Shown: piece after piece, positions 7,250 through 15,751 of the stretch
Position numbering within the stretch: position 1 is the first letter of the stretch
Layout: each line of letters begins with the position of its first letter
Assembly (NCBI GenBank): GCA_942491105.1
Contig: CALNZX010000001.1
Coordinates: 682,001 to 746,000 of the forward strand
Direction of reading: 5' to 3'
DNA: 64,000 nt
Origin: JBBEAM01 sp942491105
GTDB lineage: Bacteria; Pseudomonadota; Alphaproteobacteria; Kiloniellales; DSM-21159
The notes under the pieces: model-generated
Seen by the model: the letters and a program-made list of their open reading frames with translations, nothing else
What the model was told of the DNA's origin: nothing
Database searches by the model: none
Program-made: the position numbers and the translations under genes

Positions 7250-9604
7250 ATGAAAAAGGCACTGCGTTGGGCCGGTCGCGGCTTTCTCGCCCTTGTACTG
7301 CTGCTGATCCTCGCCGGGGCCGGAGGCTATCTGTTCCTGCGATCTGGCCTGCCGCAGAGCGATGGCCGGATCGCTCTTGCCGGGCTGGAGAGACCGGTGG
7401 AGGTCCTGCGCGACAGCACGGCCCTGGTCACAATCCGCGCCGAAAGCCAGTTGGACTCCTACGTCGCGCTCGGCTTCGTGCATGCCCAGGACCGCTTCGG
7501 CCAGATGGAACTGACCCGGCGGATCGGCCAGGGCCGTCTCTCCGAGGTCGCCGGAGAAGCGACACTGGGCTTCGATCAGCTGATGCGGTTGCTGCGCATC
7601 TACACCCTGGCTGAGGACAGCCTGGCGCAACTCTCCGCGGAGAGCCGGCAAAGCCTGGAGGCCTATACCCGTGGCGTGAACGCCTATCTGGAACGCCACG
7701 GCGGCGCCTGGCCGCCGGAATTCTACCTGCTCGGCATCACCGAGCCGGAACCCTGGCGTCCGGCGGATTCCCTGGTCTGGGGCAAGCTGATGGCGCTGCA
7801 GCTCTCCGGCGATTGGCGCGACGAGCTGCGCCGTGCCCGGCTGCTGGAGCAGCTTGGCGCGGAGCGCTTTCATGACCTGTTTCCCGCCGTCTCAGCGCAG
7901 GGGCCAACCACGCTCTCCGGGCTGCCGCTCGGCGAGACTCTGCTGAGCGCTCTGCCGCCGGAGATGGGCAACCTTGGCGCCAGCAACGCCTGGAGCCTGA
8001 CGGCCAACCGCAGCGCCAGCGGCGCGCCCCTGCTCGCCAACGATCCGCACCTGCGGCTGCAAGCGCCGCCGCAGTGGTATCTCGTGCGCATCGAAACGCC
8101 GGACGGCGTGCGCGCCGGCGCGACCGCGCCCGGCGTACCGGTGATCGTGATCGGCCATAACGGCACCGCAGCCTGGGGCTTTACCACCACCCACAGCGAC
8201 ACCCAGGATCTGATCATCGAAAAAATCGACCCCGCCGACCCGGAGCGTTATCTGACTCCGGAGGGCGCGCGGCCGTTCGAATCCTGGGACGAGACCATCG
8301 CCCTGCGCGGCGGCGAGACCGTCAGCGCGCGCTTTCGCGCCACCCGCCATGGCCCGGTGATCAGCGATTACCAGGCGGCCGCGCGCGGCGAAGACGGCAG
8401 CGAACAGGTGATGGCCCTGGCCTGGCCCGGCCTGGCGCCCGGCGACACCACGGCCCAAGCCTTTTTCGAGTTGAACAACGCCAGATCCTGGCCGGCCTTC
8501 CGCGCGGCGGTCAGCGGCTTCGTCGCGCCGCAGCAGAATATCTTCTACGCCGATGTCGACGGCGCGATCGGTTTCATCGCGCCGGGCAAGGTACCTCTGC
8601 GCGACGGCTATGACGGCAGTCTGCCGACATCCGGCTGGGACAAGAAGGCGATCTGGTCCGGCTTCATCCCCTTCGCCGAACTGCCCCAGGGGCTCAATCC
8701 GCCAAACGGCCAGTTCGTCAACGCGAACAACAAGATCACCCCGCCCGGCTATCCCTACATCCTGACCACGGAATACGAACTGCCCTATCGCGCCGAGCGC
8801 ATCGAAAGCCTGCTTGCCGGGCGCAACAACCTGACGGTTGAGGACATGCAGGCAATCCAGACCGATATCCGCTCCCCCCTGGCCGCCGAGCTGCTGCCCT
8901 TGCTGCTGGCCACCGCGCCTCGGAACGCCGACGGCGAAGCCGCGCTGGCGCTGCTGCGCGCTTGGGATGGGACGATGGCGCCCGAAGACACAGCGCCGCT
9001 GATCTTCTCCGCCTGGCTGCATGCGCTCGATGCCGCGTTGTTTCAGGACGAGCTTGGCCCCGCTTTCGGGGAGCTGAACGGCTATGATCCCCGCCGCATC
9101 GCCACGGCTCTGCGCGCGCGCCCCGCATGGTGCGATGACATCGCCAGCCCCGCCACTGAAAGCTGTCGCGAAATCCTGGCCGAATCCTTGGATGCCGCCC
9201 TGGGCATACTGGCTACGCGTGGCGATCCGCTTGGGCAGACCTGGGGCCAATGGCATAGAGCCAAACTCGGACACCCGATCTTTAGCCGGATTCCCGTGCT
9301 GGGCGGACTGTTCACCCTCGAACCCGCGACCGGTGGCGGCAACTTCACGGTCAACCGGGGCACCCCGGCCTTGTCGGAAGGAGACGACCTGTTTCGCCAT
9401 ATCCATGGCCCGGGATTGCGCGCGGTCTTCGATCTGGCCGATCTCGACAACTCGCGCTTCATGATTTCCTCGGGGCAATCGGGCAATGTCCTATCGCCGC
9501 ACTTCGGCGACCTGGCCCCGCTCTGGCGAGACGGCGGCTACCTAAAACTGGTCGCCCCGGCACAAGACGAGGCAGAGCGGCTGGTACTCACTCCCAGGGA
9601 ATGA
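7250..9604 (+). CDS. Penicillin acylase family N-terminal-nucleophile hydrolase (peptidase S45)
   Basis: A 784-residue periplasmic or exported amidase precursor. Residues 1-30 form a signal/anchor (KKALRWAGR then a Leu/Ala-rich core). Family motifs include GFVHAQDRFGQMELTRRIGQGRLSE, and the autocleavage site GASNAW, with Ser245 expected to become the N-terminal nucleophile of the beta chain; ANDPHLRL and WGFTT follow. Known members cleave penicillin G, acyl-homoserine lactones or aculeacin; substrate cannot be assigned. ATG 7250 follows AGGCGGGCGGG. Only 56 bases separate it from the divergent CDF gene, and threonine dehydratase follows after 28 bases. Confidence 0.9.
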   Translation: MKKALRWAGRGFLALVLLLILAGAGGYLFLRSGLPQSDGRIALAGLERPVEVLRDSTALVTIRAESQLDSYVALGFVHAQDRFGQMELTRRIGQGRLSEVAGEATLGFDQLMRLLRIYTLAEDSLAQLSAESRQSLEAYTRGVNAYLERHGGAWPPEFYLLGITEPEPWRPADSLVWGKLMALQLSGDWRDELRRARLLEQLGAERFHDLFPAVSAQGPTTLSGLPLGETLLSALPPEMGNLGASNAWSLTANRSASGAPLLANDPHLRLQAPPQWYLVRIETPDGVRAGATAPGVPVIVIGHNGTAAWGFTTTHSDTQDLIIEKIDPADPERYLTPEGARPFESWDETIALRGGETVSARFRATRHGPVISDYQAAARGEDGSEQVMALAWPGLAPGDTTAQAFFELNNARSWPAFRAAVSGFVAPQQNIFYADVDGAIGFIAPGKVPLRDGYDGSLPTSGWDKKAIWSGFIPFAELPQGLNPPNGQFVNANNKITPPGYPYILTTEYELPYRAERIESLLAGRNNLTVEDMQAIQTDIRSPLAAELLPLLLATAPRNADGEAALALLRAWDGTMAPEDTAPLIFSAWLHALDAALFQDELGPAFGELNGYDPRRIATALRARPAWCDDIASPATESCREILAESLDAALGILATRGDPLGQTWGQWHRAKLGHPIFSRIPVLGGLFTLEPATGGGNFTVNRGTPALSEGDDLFRHIHGPGLRAVFDLADLDNSRFMISSGQSGNVLSPHFGDLAPLWRDGGYLKLVAPAQDEAERLVLTPRE

Positions 9605-9632
9605 AAGCGCGCCGATCAAGGAGGATCGCAAA

Positions 9633-10862
9633 GTGACGGTGACCATCGAGAATATTCGCACGGCGGCCGAGTCCATCGGCGACGAGGTCGTGCGCACCCC
9701 GGCCGTCCCCTCCGCCCGGCTGTCCGACCAGCTCGGCTGCGAGATCTATCTCAAGCTTGAGAATCTCCAGTACACCGGTTCCTTCAAGGATCGCGGCGCG
9801 CTCCACAAGCTGAAAAGCCTGGATCCGGAACAGGCGAAGGCCGGCGTCATCGCCATGTCGGCGGGCAACCATGCCCAGGGCGTGGCCTACCACGCGCAGC
9901 GCCTCGGCATCCCGGCGACCATCGTAATGCCGGAATTCGCGCCTTTCTCGAAGGTCGAGCGCACGCGCTCCTTCGGCGCCAAGGTGGTGCTGATCGGCGA
10001 TACCCTCGATGTCTCCGCGACCGCGGCGCGGGAGATCGCCGAGAAGGAAAACCTGACCTTCGTCCATCCCTACGACGACGAACTGATCATCGCCGGACAG
10101 GGCACCATCGGCCTGGAGCTGATGGAGGACCTGCCCAATCTCGACGCCATCATCGTACCGATCGGCGGCGGCGGCCTGATTTCCGGCATCGCCATAGCGG
10201 CCAAGACGCATAACCCGCGGATCAAGCTCTACGGCGTCGAGGTTGAGCTCTTCCCTTCGATGTACCAGGCGATCAGCGGCCTCAAGGCGACCTCCGGCGG
10301 CACCACGCTGGCCGACGGCATCGCGGTCAAGAATCCGGGAAAGCTGACCCGCGCGATCATCGGCGAGCTGGTCGAGGAGATCCTGCTGGTCAACGAAACC
10401 GATATCGAATTCGCCATCGCCAGCCTGGTCGAGAACCAGAAGCTGGTCGCCGAGGGCGCCGGCGCCGCCGGAGTCGCCGCCCTGATGGCCCATGGCGAGC
10501 GCTTCGCGGGACAAAAAGTCGCCACTGTGGTCTGCGGCGGGAACATAGATGTGCGCCTGCTGTCCGGCGTGCTCTCGCGGCAATTGGTGCGCGACGGTCG
10601 CATGGTGCGCCTGCGCATCGACATCATCGACCGGCCCGGCGTGCTCGCCAAGCTGACCGAGGTGATCGGCCGCACCGGCGCCAACATCATCGAAGTGCAG
10701 CACCAGCGGCTGTTTTACGACGTCCCGGTCAAGCAGGCGGAGATCGACATCATCGTGGAAACCCGCAACGCCGGCCACGTGCAGGAGATCGTCGACGCCT
10801 TGAAGGCCTCCGGCTACACCAGCCGGGTACTCTCCAATCGCGCCTTGGACACCAATTCATAG
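9633..10862 (+). CDS. ilvA: Threonine ammonia-lyase with C-terminal ACT domain
   Basis: PLP enzyme converting threonine to 2-oxobutanoate and ammonia, the entry step to isoleucine. Residues 1-320 are the fold-II catalytic domain: PLP lysine in TGSFKDRGA (K52), SAGNHAQGVAYHA and the phosphate-binding GGGGL. Residues about 327-409 are an ACT domain (DIIDRPGVLAKLTEVIGRTG), pointing to allosteric control by an amino acid. At 409 residues with one ACT domain it is the short bacterial type rather than the two-ACT E. coli IlvA. GTG at 9633 follows an AAGGAGGATC Shine-Dalgarno. A second, ACT-less homologue is at 38892. Confidence 0.87.
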   Translation: MTVTIENIRTAAESIGDEVVRTPAVPSARLSDQLGCEIYLKLENLQYTGSFKDRGALHKLKSLDPEQAKAGVIAMSAGNHAQGVAYHAQRLGIPATIVMPEFAPFSKVERTRSFGAKVVLIGDTLDVSATAAREIAEKENLTFVHPYDDELIIAGQGTIGLELMEDLPNLDAIIVPIGGGGLISGIAIAAKTHNPRIKLYGVEVELFPSMYQAISGLKATSGGTTLADGIAVKNPGKLTRAIIGELVEEILLVNETDIEFAIASLVENQKLVAEGAGAAGVAALMAHGERFAGQKVATVVCGGNIDVRLLSGVLSRQLVRDGRMVRLRIDIIDRPGVLAKLTEVIGRTGANIIEVQHQRLFYDVPVKQAEIDIIVETRNAGHVQEIVDALKASGYTSRVLSNRALDTNS

Positions 10863-10886
10863 GTTCTGTCCCGCCGTTCCGCTTGT

Positions 10887-10945
10887 GAGACTTGGAAAGT
10901 CTCTTACCTTCTGGCACAGCTATGGCCCGCCGCGCTTGGCGCGGC
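10887..10945 (+). promoter_or_regulatory. Two perfect 7-3-7 hairpins in the leader of the cystathionine beta-synthase gene
   Basis: GAGACTT-GGA-AAGTCTC (10887-10903) and GCCGCGC-TTG-GCGCGGC (10929-10945) are exact inverted repeats in the 113-base gap between ilvA and the cystathionine beta-synthase ATG. The first is followed by TTACCTT, a weak T-tract, so it may terminate ilvA or be an operator. Neither matches a riboswitch class I can recognise. Confidence 0.4.
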
Positions 10946-10975
10946 CCTGATCTTATGAACGAACGGAGAGGCAGC

Positions 10976-12415
10976 ATGACGCGCTCAGCGCCCGCGCCCC
11001 AGGATTCCGCCCTGCCGGGCGAGTCCAACATCGCCCATCGCGGCGGCCCGGTGTTCAGCAATGTGCTGGACATGATCGGCAATACGCCCCTGCTCGAGGT
11101 CAAGCAGCTCGATACCGGCCCCTGCCGGTTGTTTCTGAAGCTGGAGAACCAAAATCCAGGCGGCTCGATCAAGGACCGGATCGGCCGCTCGATGATCGAG
11201 GCCGCGGAGCGCGACGGTCGCTTGCAGCCCGGCGGCCTGATCGTCGAGGGCACCGCCGGCAACACCGGCTTGGGCCTGGCACTGGTCGCGCGGCAGAAAG
11301 GCTACCGCATCGTCATCGTGCTGCCCGACAAGATGGCTCAGGAGAAGATCTTCCACCTGCGGGCGCTGGGCGCCGAGGTGATGCTGACCCGCTCCGACGT
11401 CGGCAAGGGGCATCCCGAGTATTACCAGGACATGGCCCAGCGGATCGCCAAGGAGCAGGACGGGCTGTTCATCAATCAATTCGGCAATCCGGCGAACCCT
11501 CTGGCCCACGAGACCACGACCGGCCCCGAGATCTGGGAGCAGATGGAGCACGACCTCGATGCCATGGTGGTCGGCGTCGGTTCCGGCGGCACCATCACCG
11601 GGCTCGGCCGCTACTTCGCGGAAAAGTCCCCGAAGACCGAGATGGTGCTGGCCGATCCCGAAGGCTCGATCCTCGCCCACTACATCGCCACCGGCGAGGT
11701 CTCCGAGGATGTCGGATCCTGGGTGGTCGAGGGCATCGGCGAGGATTTCCTGCCGGATGTCGCCGACTTCAGCCGCTGCAAAAAGGCCTACACGGTGACC
11801 GATAAGGAAGCCCTGCTGGCGGCCCGGGAGCTGCTCTTCAAGGAAGGGATTCTCGGCGGCTCCTCGACCGGAACGCTGCTCGCCGCCGCGTTGCGCTATT
11901 GCCGGGAGCAGACGGAACCCAAGCGCGTCGTCACCCTGGTCTGCGACAGCGGCAACAAGTACCTCTCGAAGATGTACAACGACTATTGGATGCTCGATCA
12001 GGGCTTCCTGGAGCGCGAGCGGCACGGCGATCTGCGCGACCTGATTTCCCGGCTGCACAGCGACCGCGCCACCGTCACCGCCGGGCCGCAGGACACGCTG
12101 CTGGCCGCCTATGGCCGCATGAAGCTGCACGATATCTCCCAGCTTCCGGTGCTCGATCAGCAAGGCCAACCGGTCGGAATCATCGACGAAAGCGATATCC
12201 TGCTCGCGGTGGTCGACGACGAGAGCCGCTTCCACGACAAGGTCGAAACAGCGATGACCCAGAAACTCGAAACGCTGCAATCCAGCCAGAATGTCGAGGA
12301 CCTGCTGCCGGTCTTCGCGCGAGATCGCGTCGCCATCGTCAAGGACGGCGAAGACTTCCTCGGCCTGATCACCCGTATCGATCTGCTCAACCACCTGCGC
12401 CGCAAGCTGAAATAG
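10976..12415 (+). CDS. Cystathionine beta-synthase with CBS-domain pair
   Basis: PLP enzyme condensing serine and homocysteine to cystathionine, first step of reverse transsulfuration. The 479-residue protein has a cysteine-synthase-like domain (IGNTPLLEV, PLP lysine in GGSIKDRIG at K67, GTAGNTGLGLA, GVGSGGTITGLG) and a C-terminal pair of CBS domains from about residue 355, which in relatives bind adenosyl ligands and regulate activity. The CBS pair and the downstream lyase distinguish it from CysK. ATG 10976 has GGAGAGG in front; upstream in-frame starts (10892, 10955) extend into a non-conserved leader with hairpins. The next gene starts 6 bases after the stop. Confidence 0.9.
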   Translation: MTRSAPAPQDSALPGESNIAHRGGPVFSNVLDMIGNTPLLEVKQLDTGPCRLFLKLENQNPGGSIKDRIGRSMIEAAERDGRLQPGGLIVEGTAGNTGLGLALVARQKGYRIVIVLPDKMAQEKIFHLRALGAEVMLTRSDVGKGHPEYYQDMAQRIAKEQDGLFINQFGNPANPLAHETTTGPEIWEQMEHDLDAMVVGVGSGGTITGLGRYFAEKSPKTEMVLADPEGSILAHYIATGEVSEDVGSWVVEGIGEDFLPDVADFSRCKKAYTVTDKEALLAARELLFKEGILGGSSTGTLLAAALRYCREQTEPKRVVTLVCDSGNKYLSKMYNDYWMLDQGFLERERHGDLRDLISRLHSDRATVTAGPQDTLLAAYGRMKLHDISQLPVLDQQGQPVGIIDESDILLAVVDDESRFHDKVETAMTQKLETLQSSQNVEDLLPVFARDRVAIVKDGEDFLGLITRIDLLNHLRRKLK

Positions 12416-12421
12416 GGCCCC

Positions 12422-13582
12422 ATGACCGAAAACAAGAACCGCCTCTCCTTCCACACCCGCAGCATCCACGCGGGGCAGGAACCGGACCCCACGACCGGCG
12501 CCATCATGACGCCGATCTACGCAACCTCGACCTACGTCCAGGAAAGCCCCGGCGTGCACAAAGGCTATGAGTACAGCCGCACCGCCAACCCGACGCGCCT
12601 GGCCTACGAGCGCTGCATCGCGGACCTTGAGGACGGCAGCGCCGGTTTCGCCTTCGCCTCCGGCATGGCCGCCACGGCGACGGTCCTGGAGCTGCTCGAC
12701 GCCGGCAGTCATGTCGTGGCCATGGACGATCTTTACGGCGGCACCTACCGCCTGTTCGAGCGGGTGCGCCGGCGCAGCGCCGATTTCAGCTTCAGCTTCG
12801 CCGATCTCTCCGACATCGCCGCCCTGGAAGCCGCGCTGACCCCAGAGACCAAGCTGATCTGGATCGAAACGCCGACCAATCCGCTGCTCAAGCTGGTCGA
12901 CCTGGAGGCCGTCGCCGCGCTGGCGCGCAAGCGCGGCATTCTGACCGTCGCCGACAACACCTTCGCCTCGCCCTACGTGCAGCGCCCCCTCGAACAGGGC
13001 ATCGACATCGTCGTCCACTCGGCCACCAAGTTCCTCAACGGCCATTCCGACATGGTCGGCGGCGTGGCCGTGACCCGCAGCGACGAGATCGCCGAGCAGC
13101 TTGCCTTTCTGCAGAACTCCATCGGCGCTATCCAGGGGCCCTTCGATGCCTTTCTCGCCCTGCGAGGCCTGAAAACCCTGGGCCTGCGCATGGAGCGCCA
13201 TAACGACAACGCCCTGCGCATCGCCGCGTGGCTGGAGGATCACCCCAAGATCGAAAAGGTCTACTACCCGGGCCTGGAGAGCCATCCGCAGCATGACCTG
13301 GCGAAACGCCAGATGCTCGGCTACGGCGGCATCGTCAGCGCGGTGATCGAGGGCGGACTGGAGAATTCCCGGCGCTTCCTGGAGCGGGTCCAGATCTTTT
13401 CCCTGGCGGAATCCCTCGGCGGTGTCGAGAGCCTGATCGAGCATCCCGCGATCATGACTCACGCTTCCCTGCCCGAGGAAAAGCGCGCCGCGCTCGGCAT
13501 CGGCGATGGCCTGGTCCGGCTTTCGGTCGGGGTCGAGGACTGCGAGGACCTGATCGCCGATTTGAAGCAGGCGCTCGACTGA
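12422..13582 (+). CDS. Cystathionine gamma-lyase / gamma-synthase family PLP enzyme
   Basis: A 386-residue Cys/Met-metabolism PLP enzyme. PLP lysine is in HSATKFLNGHSD (K203); other family signatures are GYEYSRTANPTR, FASGMAATATV, MDDLYGGTYRLFE and SLAESLGGVESLIEHPA. Gamma-lyases make cysteine, 2-oxobutanoate and ammonia from cystathionine, while gamma-synthases run the forward path with an activated homoserine; sequence motifs do not separate them. Location 6 bases behind a cystathionine beta-synthase strongly favours the lyase direction, so together the pair would turn homocysteine into cysteine. Confidence 0.87.
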   Translation: MTENKNRLSFHTRSIHAGQEPDPTTGAIMTPIYATSTYVQESPGVHKGYEYSRTANPTRLAYERCIADLEDGSAGFAFASGMAATATVLELLDAGSHVVAMDDLYGGTYRLFERVRRRSADFSFSFADLSDIAALEAALTPETKLIWIETPTNPLLKLVDLEAVAALARKRGILTVADNTFASPYVQRPLEQGIDIVVHSATKFLNGHSDMVGGVAVTRSDEIAEQLAFLQNSIGAIQGPFDAFLALRGLKTLGLRMERHNDNALRIAAWLEDHPKIEKVYYPGLESHPQHDLAKRQMLGYGGIVSAVIEGGLENSRRFLERVQIFSLAESLGGVESLIEHPAIMTHASLPEEKRAALGIGDGLVRLSVGVEDCEDLIADLKQALD

Positions 13583-13651
13583 TCCCGCCACGGCTTGCAC
13601 CGCGCGGTAGTCTCCCCAAATAAGAAGAACGCCGCTACTAGGGAGATTTGC

Positions 13652-14167
13652 GTGCCGGACAGTCATCTACCCAGCCGCCGGGAAGGCCGCGCCTGGAAGC
13701 TTTCGCCGCCCAATCCGCTCGACGATCCCGATCTCTATGACGGAATCATCGCGCGGCGGGTGATCGGCTATTTTCTCGACGTCCTGATTCTGGTGCTGAT
13801 CGGCGGCGCGCTTTGGATCGCGTTGTGGTTCCTGGCTATTATCTCACTCGGCCTGCTCAGCCCCCTCTTCGCGATCGCGGCGATCCTGCCGCTGCTCTAT
13901 CACACCTTTTTCATCGGCAGCGGCGGCGCCACGCCGGGCATGCGCGCGATGGATATCGAGGTGCGGACTTGGACCGGCATGCCGCCGAGCTACGCCGAGG
14001 CCTTCATCCAGACCGCGGTGTTCTACGTCACCGTCCCGCCGACCTCCGCCTTGATCCTCCTGGTTGCCTTGTTCAACGACCGGCACCGCACGCTGCACGA
14101 TTTTCTCTCGGGAACCGTGATGGTGCGCCGTGAAAGGCTGCTCGCGGGCGTCGCCGCAACCTCCTGA
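13652..14167 (+). CDS. RDD family integral membrane protein
   Basis: A 171-residue membrane protein. After a charged N-terminus come the RDD hallmark Arg and Asp positions (IIARRVIGYFLDVLILVL), a second hydrophobic segment, FFIGSGGATPGMRAMDIEV between membrane spans and a third hydrophobic segment followed by DRHRTLHDFLSGT. Function of RDD proteins is mostly unknown; some act in ion homeostasis. GTG 13652 is preferred because GGGAG lies 7 bases before it; an ATG-like upstream start at 13595 adds a non-conserved leader. The Shine-Dalgarno can pair with AGTCTCCC upstream (see findings). Confidence 0.8.
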   Translation: MPDSHLPSRREGRAWKLSPPNPLDDPDLYDGIIARRVIGYFLDVLILVLIGGALWIALWFLAIISLGLLSPLFAIAAILPLLYHTFFIGSGGATPGMRAMDIEVRTWTGMPPSYAEAFIQTAVFYVTVPPTSALILLVALFNDRHRTLHDFLSGTVMVRRERLLAGVAATS

Positions 14168-14296
14168 GCGCAGGCTCCGGACGCGCCTATTCCGGTCCAC
14201 GCGCGGCGGAGCTAGCAGCGCGGCCTTCCGCTTGTCATACTGCGGATAACAGATCGAGGCCGAAACGGCCCGTAACGCGTAAAGCAGGGAGCTGAA

Positions 14297-15751
14297 ATGA
14301 ACTTGGCCAAGGCCAAGAGTCCGCTGGCGGGCTACGACCCGGGCGGCTTCTTTTGCGAAATGTTCGGCTCGGCCGATTTTCCGGCGGACCATGCGCGCCG
14401 CGTGCGCGAGCGTCTCGACGCCATGGACCTGGATCGCTTGCGCGCCCGCGCCAGCGACGCCGAGACCGAGTTGTTCAACTTCGGCATCACCTTCACGGTC
14501 TACACGCAAAAGGACGCCATCGACCGCATCCTCCCCTTCGATGTCATCCCCCGGCTGCTCTCCGGCGCCGATTTCGACGTCATCGAGCGTGGCGTGAGCC
14601 AAAGGGTCGCCGCGATCAATCTCTTCCTCTGGGACATCTACCACGACCAGAAGATCCTCAAGGATGGCATCATCCCGCGCGAACTGGTCCTCCAGAACAG
14701 CACCTATCGTCCGGAGATGGCCGGCGTCGACGTTCCCCATGGCACCTATGTGCACATCAACGGCACGGACATCGTGCGCGACAGCTCCGGAAAGTTCCTC
14801 GTCCTGGAGGACAACGGGCGCTCGCCCTCCGGCGTCTCCTACGTGGTCGAGAACCGGCACCTGATGCAGCGCGCCTTTCCCGACCTGATGGCCGGTTTGC
14901 CCGTGAGGCCGGTGTCGAACTACGGCCAGAAACTGCATGAGTCCCTGGCCGAGATCGCGCCGGACAGCGTGCTCGATCCGAAGGTCGTGCTGCTTTCCCC
15001 AGGCACCTACAACTCCGCCTACTTCGAACATATCTTCCTGGCCCGCGAGATGGGCGTGCCCCTGGTCGAAGGCCGCGACCTGGTGGTCGAAAGCGACGAC
15101 CGGGTTTATATGCGCACCATCGCGGGACTGCGCCCGGTCGATGTGATCTATCGGCGAATCAACGACGATTTCCTCGACCCCGAAGTCTTCAATCCGGACT
15201 CCACCCTCGGCGCCGCCGGCATGATGCGTGCCTTTGCCAAAGGCAAGGTTGCGCTGGCCAACGCCATTGGAACCGGGGTCGCCGACGACAAGGCGGTCTA
15301 CGCCTACATGCCGAGGATCATTCAATACTATCTCTCCGAAGATCCGATCATCGAGAACGTCGAGACGCATATCTGCCGGGAGAAGGAAGGCCTCGCCTAC
15401 ACGCTGGACAATCTGGAGAGCCTGGTCACCAAGCCGGTCGGCGAAGCCGGCGGCTATGGCATCGTCGTCGGGCCCAAATCAACGCGGCAGGAGCTGGACG
15501 ACTCCCGCAAGCTGATCGAGGCCGATCCCAGCAACTACATCTCGCAGCCGATGATCGAGCTGTCGGTCTGCCCCACCCTGGTGGATGAGGGAATAGAACC
15601 CCGGCACGTCGATTTGCGCCCCTTCGCGGTTACTGGAAAATCGACCTGGGTCTTGCCCGGGGGTTTGACGCGCGTCGCCCTGAAGAGAAATTCGATCATC
15701 GTCAATTCCTCGCAGGGGGGAGGTTCCAAGGACACCTGGGTGCTGGAATGA
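14297..15751 (+). CDS. Circularly permuted ATP-grasp protein (DUF404/DUF407 family)
   Basis: A 484-residue member of the circularly permuted type 2 ATP-grasp family. Recognisable segments are QRVAAINLFLWDIYHDQKIL, LVLEDNGRSPSGVSYVVENR, the central RRINDDFLDPE, the KPVGEAGGYGI loop, and a C-terminal SQPMIELSVCP...VDLRPFAV metal/ATP region. ATP-grasp enzymes form amide bonds via acyl phosphates; comparative genomics places this family in predicted peptide-ligase or peptide-tagging systems, without an experimentally settled substrate that I know of. The ATG has GGGAG in front. Its stop overlaps the alpha-E gene by 4 bases, so the two are translationally coupled. Confidence 0.9.
   Translation: MNLAKAKSPLAGYDPGGFFCEMFGSADFPADHARRVRERLDAMDLDRLRARASDAETELFNFGITFTVYTQKDAIDRILPFDVIPRLLSGADFDVIERGVSQRVAAINLFLWDIYHDQKILKDGIIPRELVLQNSTYRPEMAGVDVPHGTYVHINGTDIVRDSSGKFLVLEDNGRSPSGVSYVVENRHLMQRAFPDLMAGLPVRPVSNYGQKLHESLAEIAPDSVLDPKVVLLSPGTYNSAYFEHIFLAREMGVPLVEGRDLVVESDDRVYMRTIAGLRPVDVIYRRINDDFLDPEVFNPDSTLGAAGMMRAFAKGKVALANAIGTGVADDKAVYAYMPRIIQYYLSEDPIIENVETHICREKEGLAYTLDNLESLVTKPVGEAGGYGIVVGPKSTRQELDDSRKLIEADPSNYISQPMIELSVCPTLVDEGIEPRHVDLRPFAVTGKSTWVLPGGLTRVALKRNSIIVNSSQGGGSKDTWVLE

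Noticed and set aside
8270..8290. GTTCGAATCC, a T-loop-like sequence
   Set aside because: Inside the penicillin-acylase gene in coding frame; no flanking acceptor or anticodon stem.
10985..13666. Very long minus-strand open frame (893 codons) opposite the transsulfuration genes
   Set aside because: It is the antisense frame of two clear PLP enzymes; its composition is Gln/Gly/Asp/His-rich as expected for a GC-rich shadow and has no recognisable motifs.
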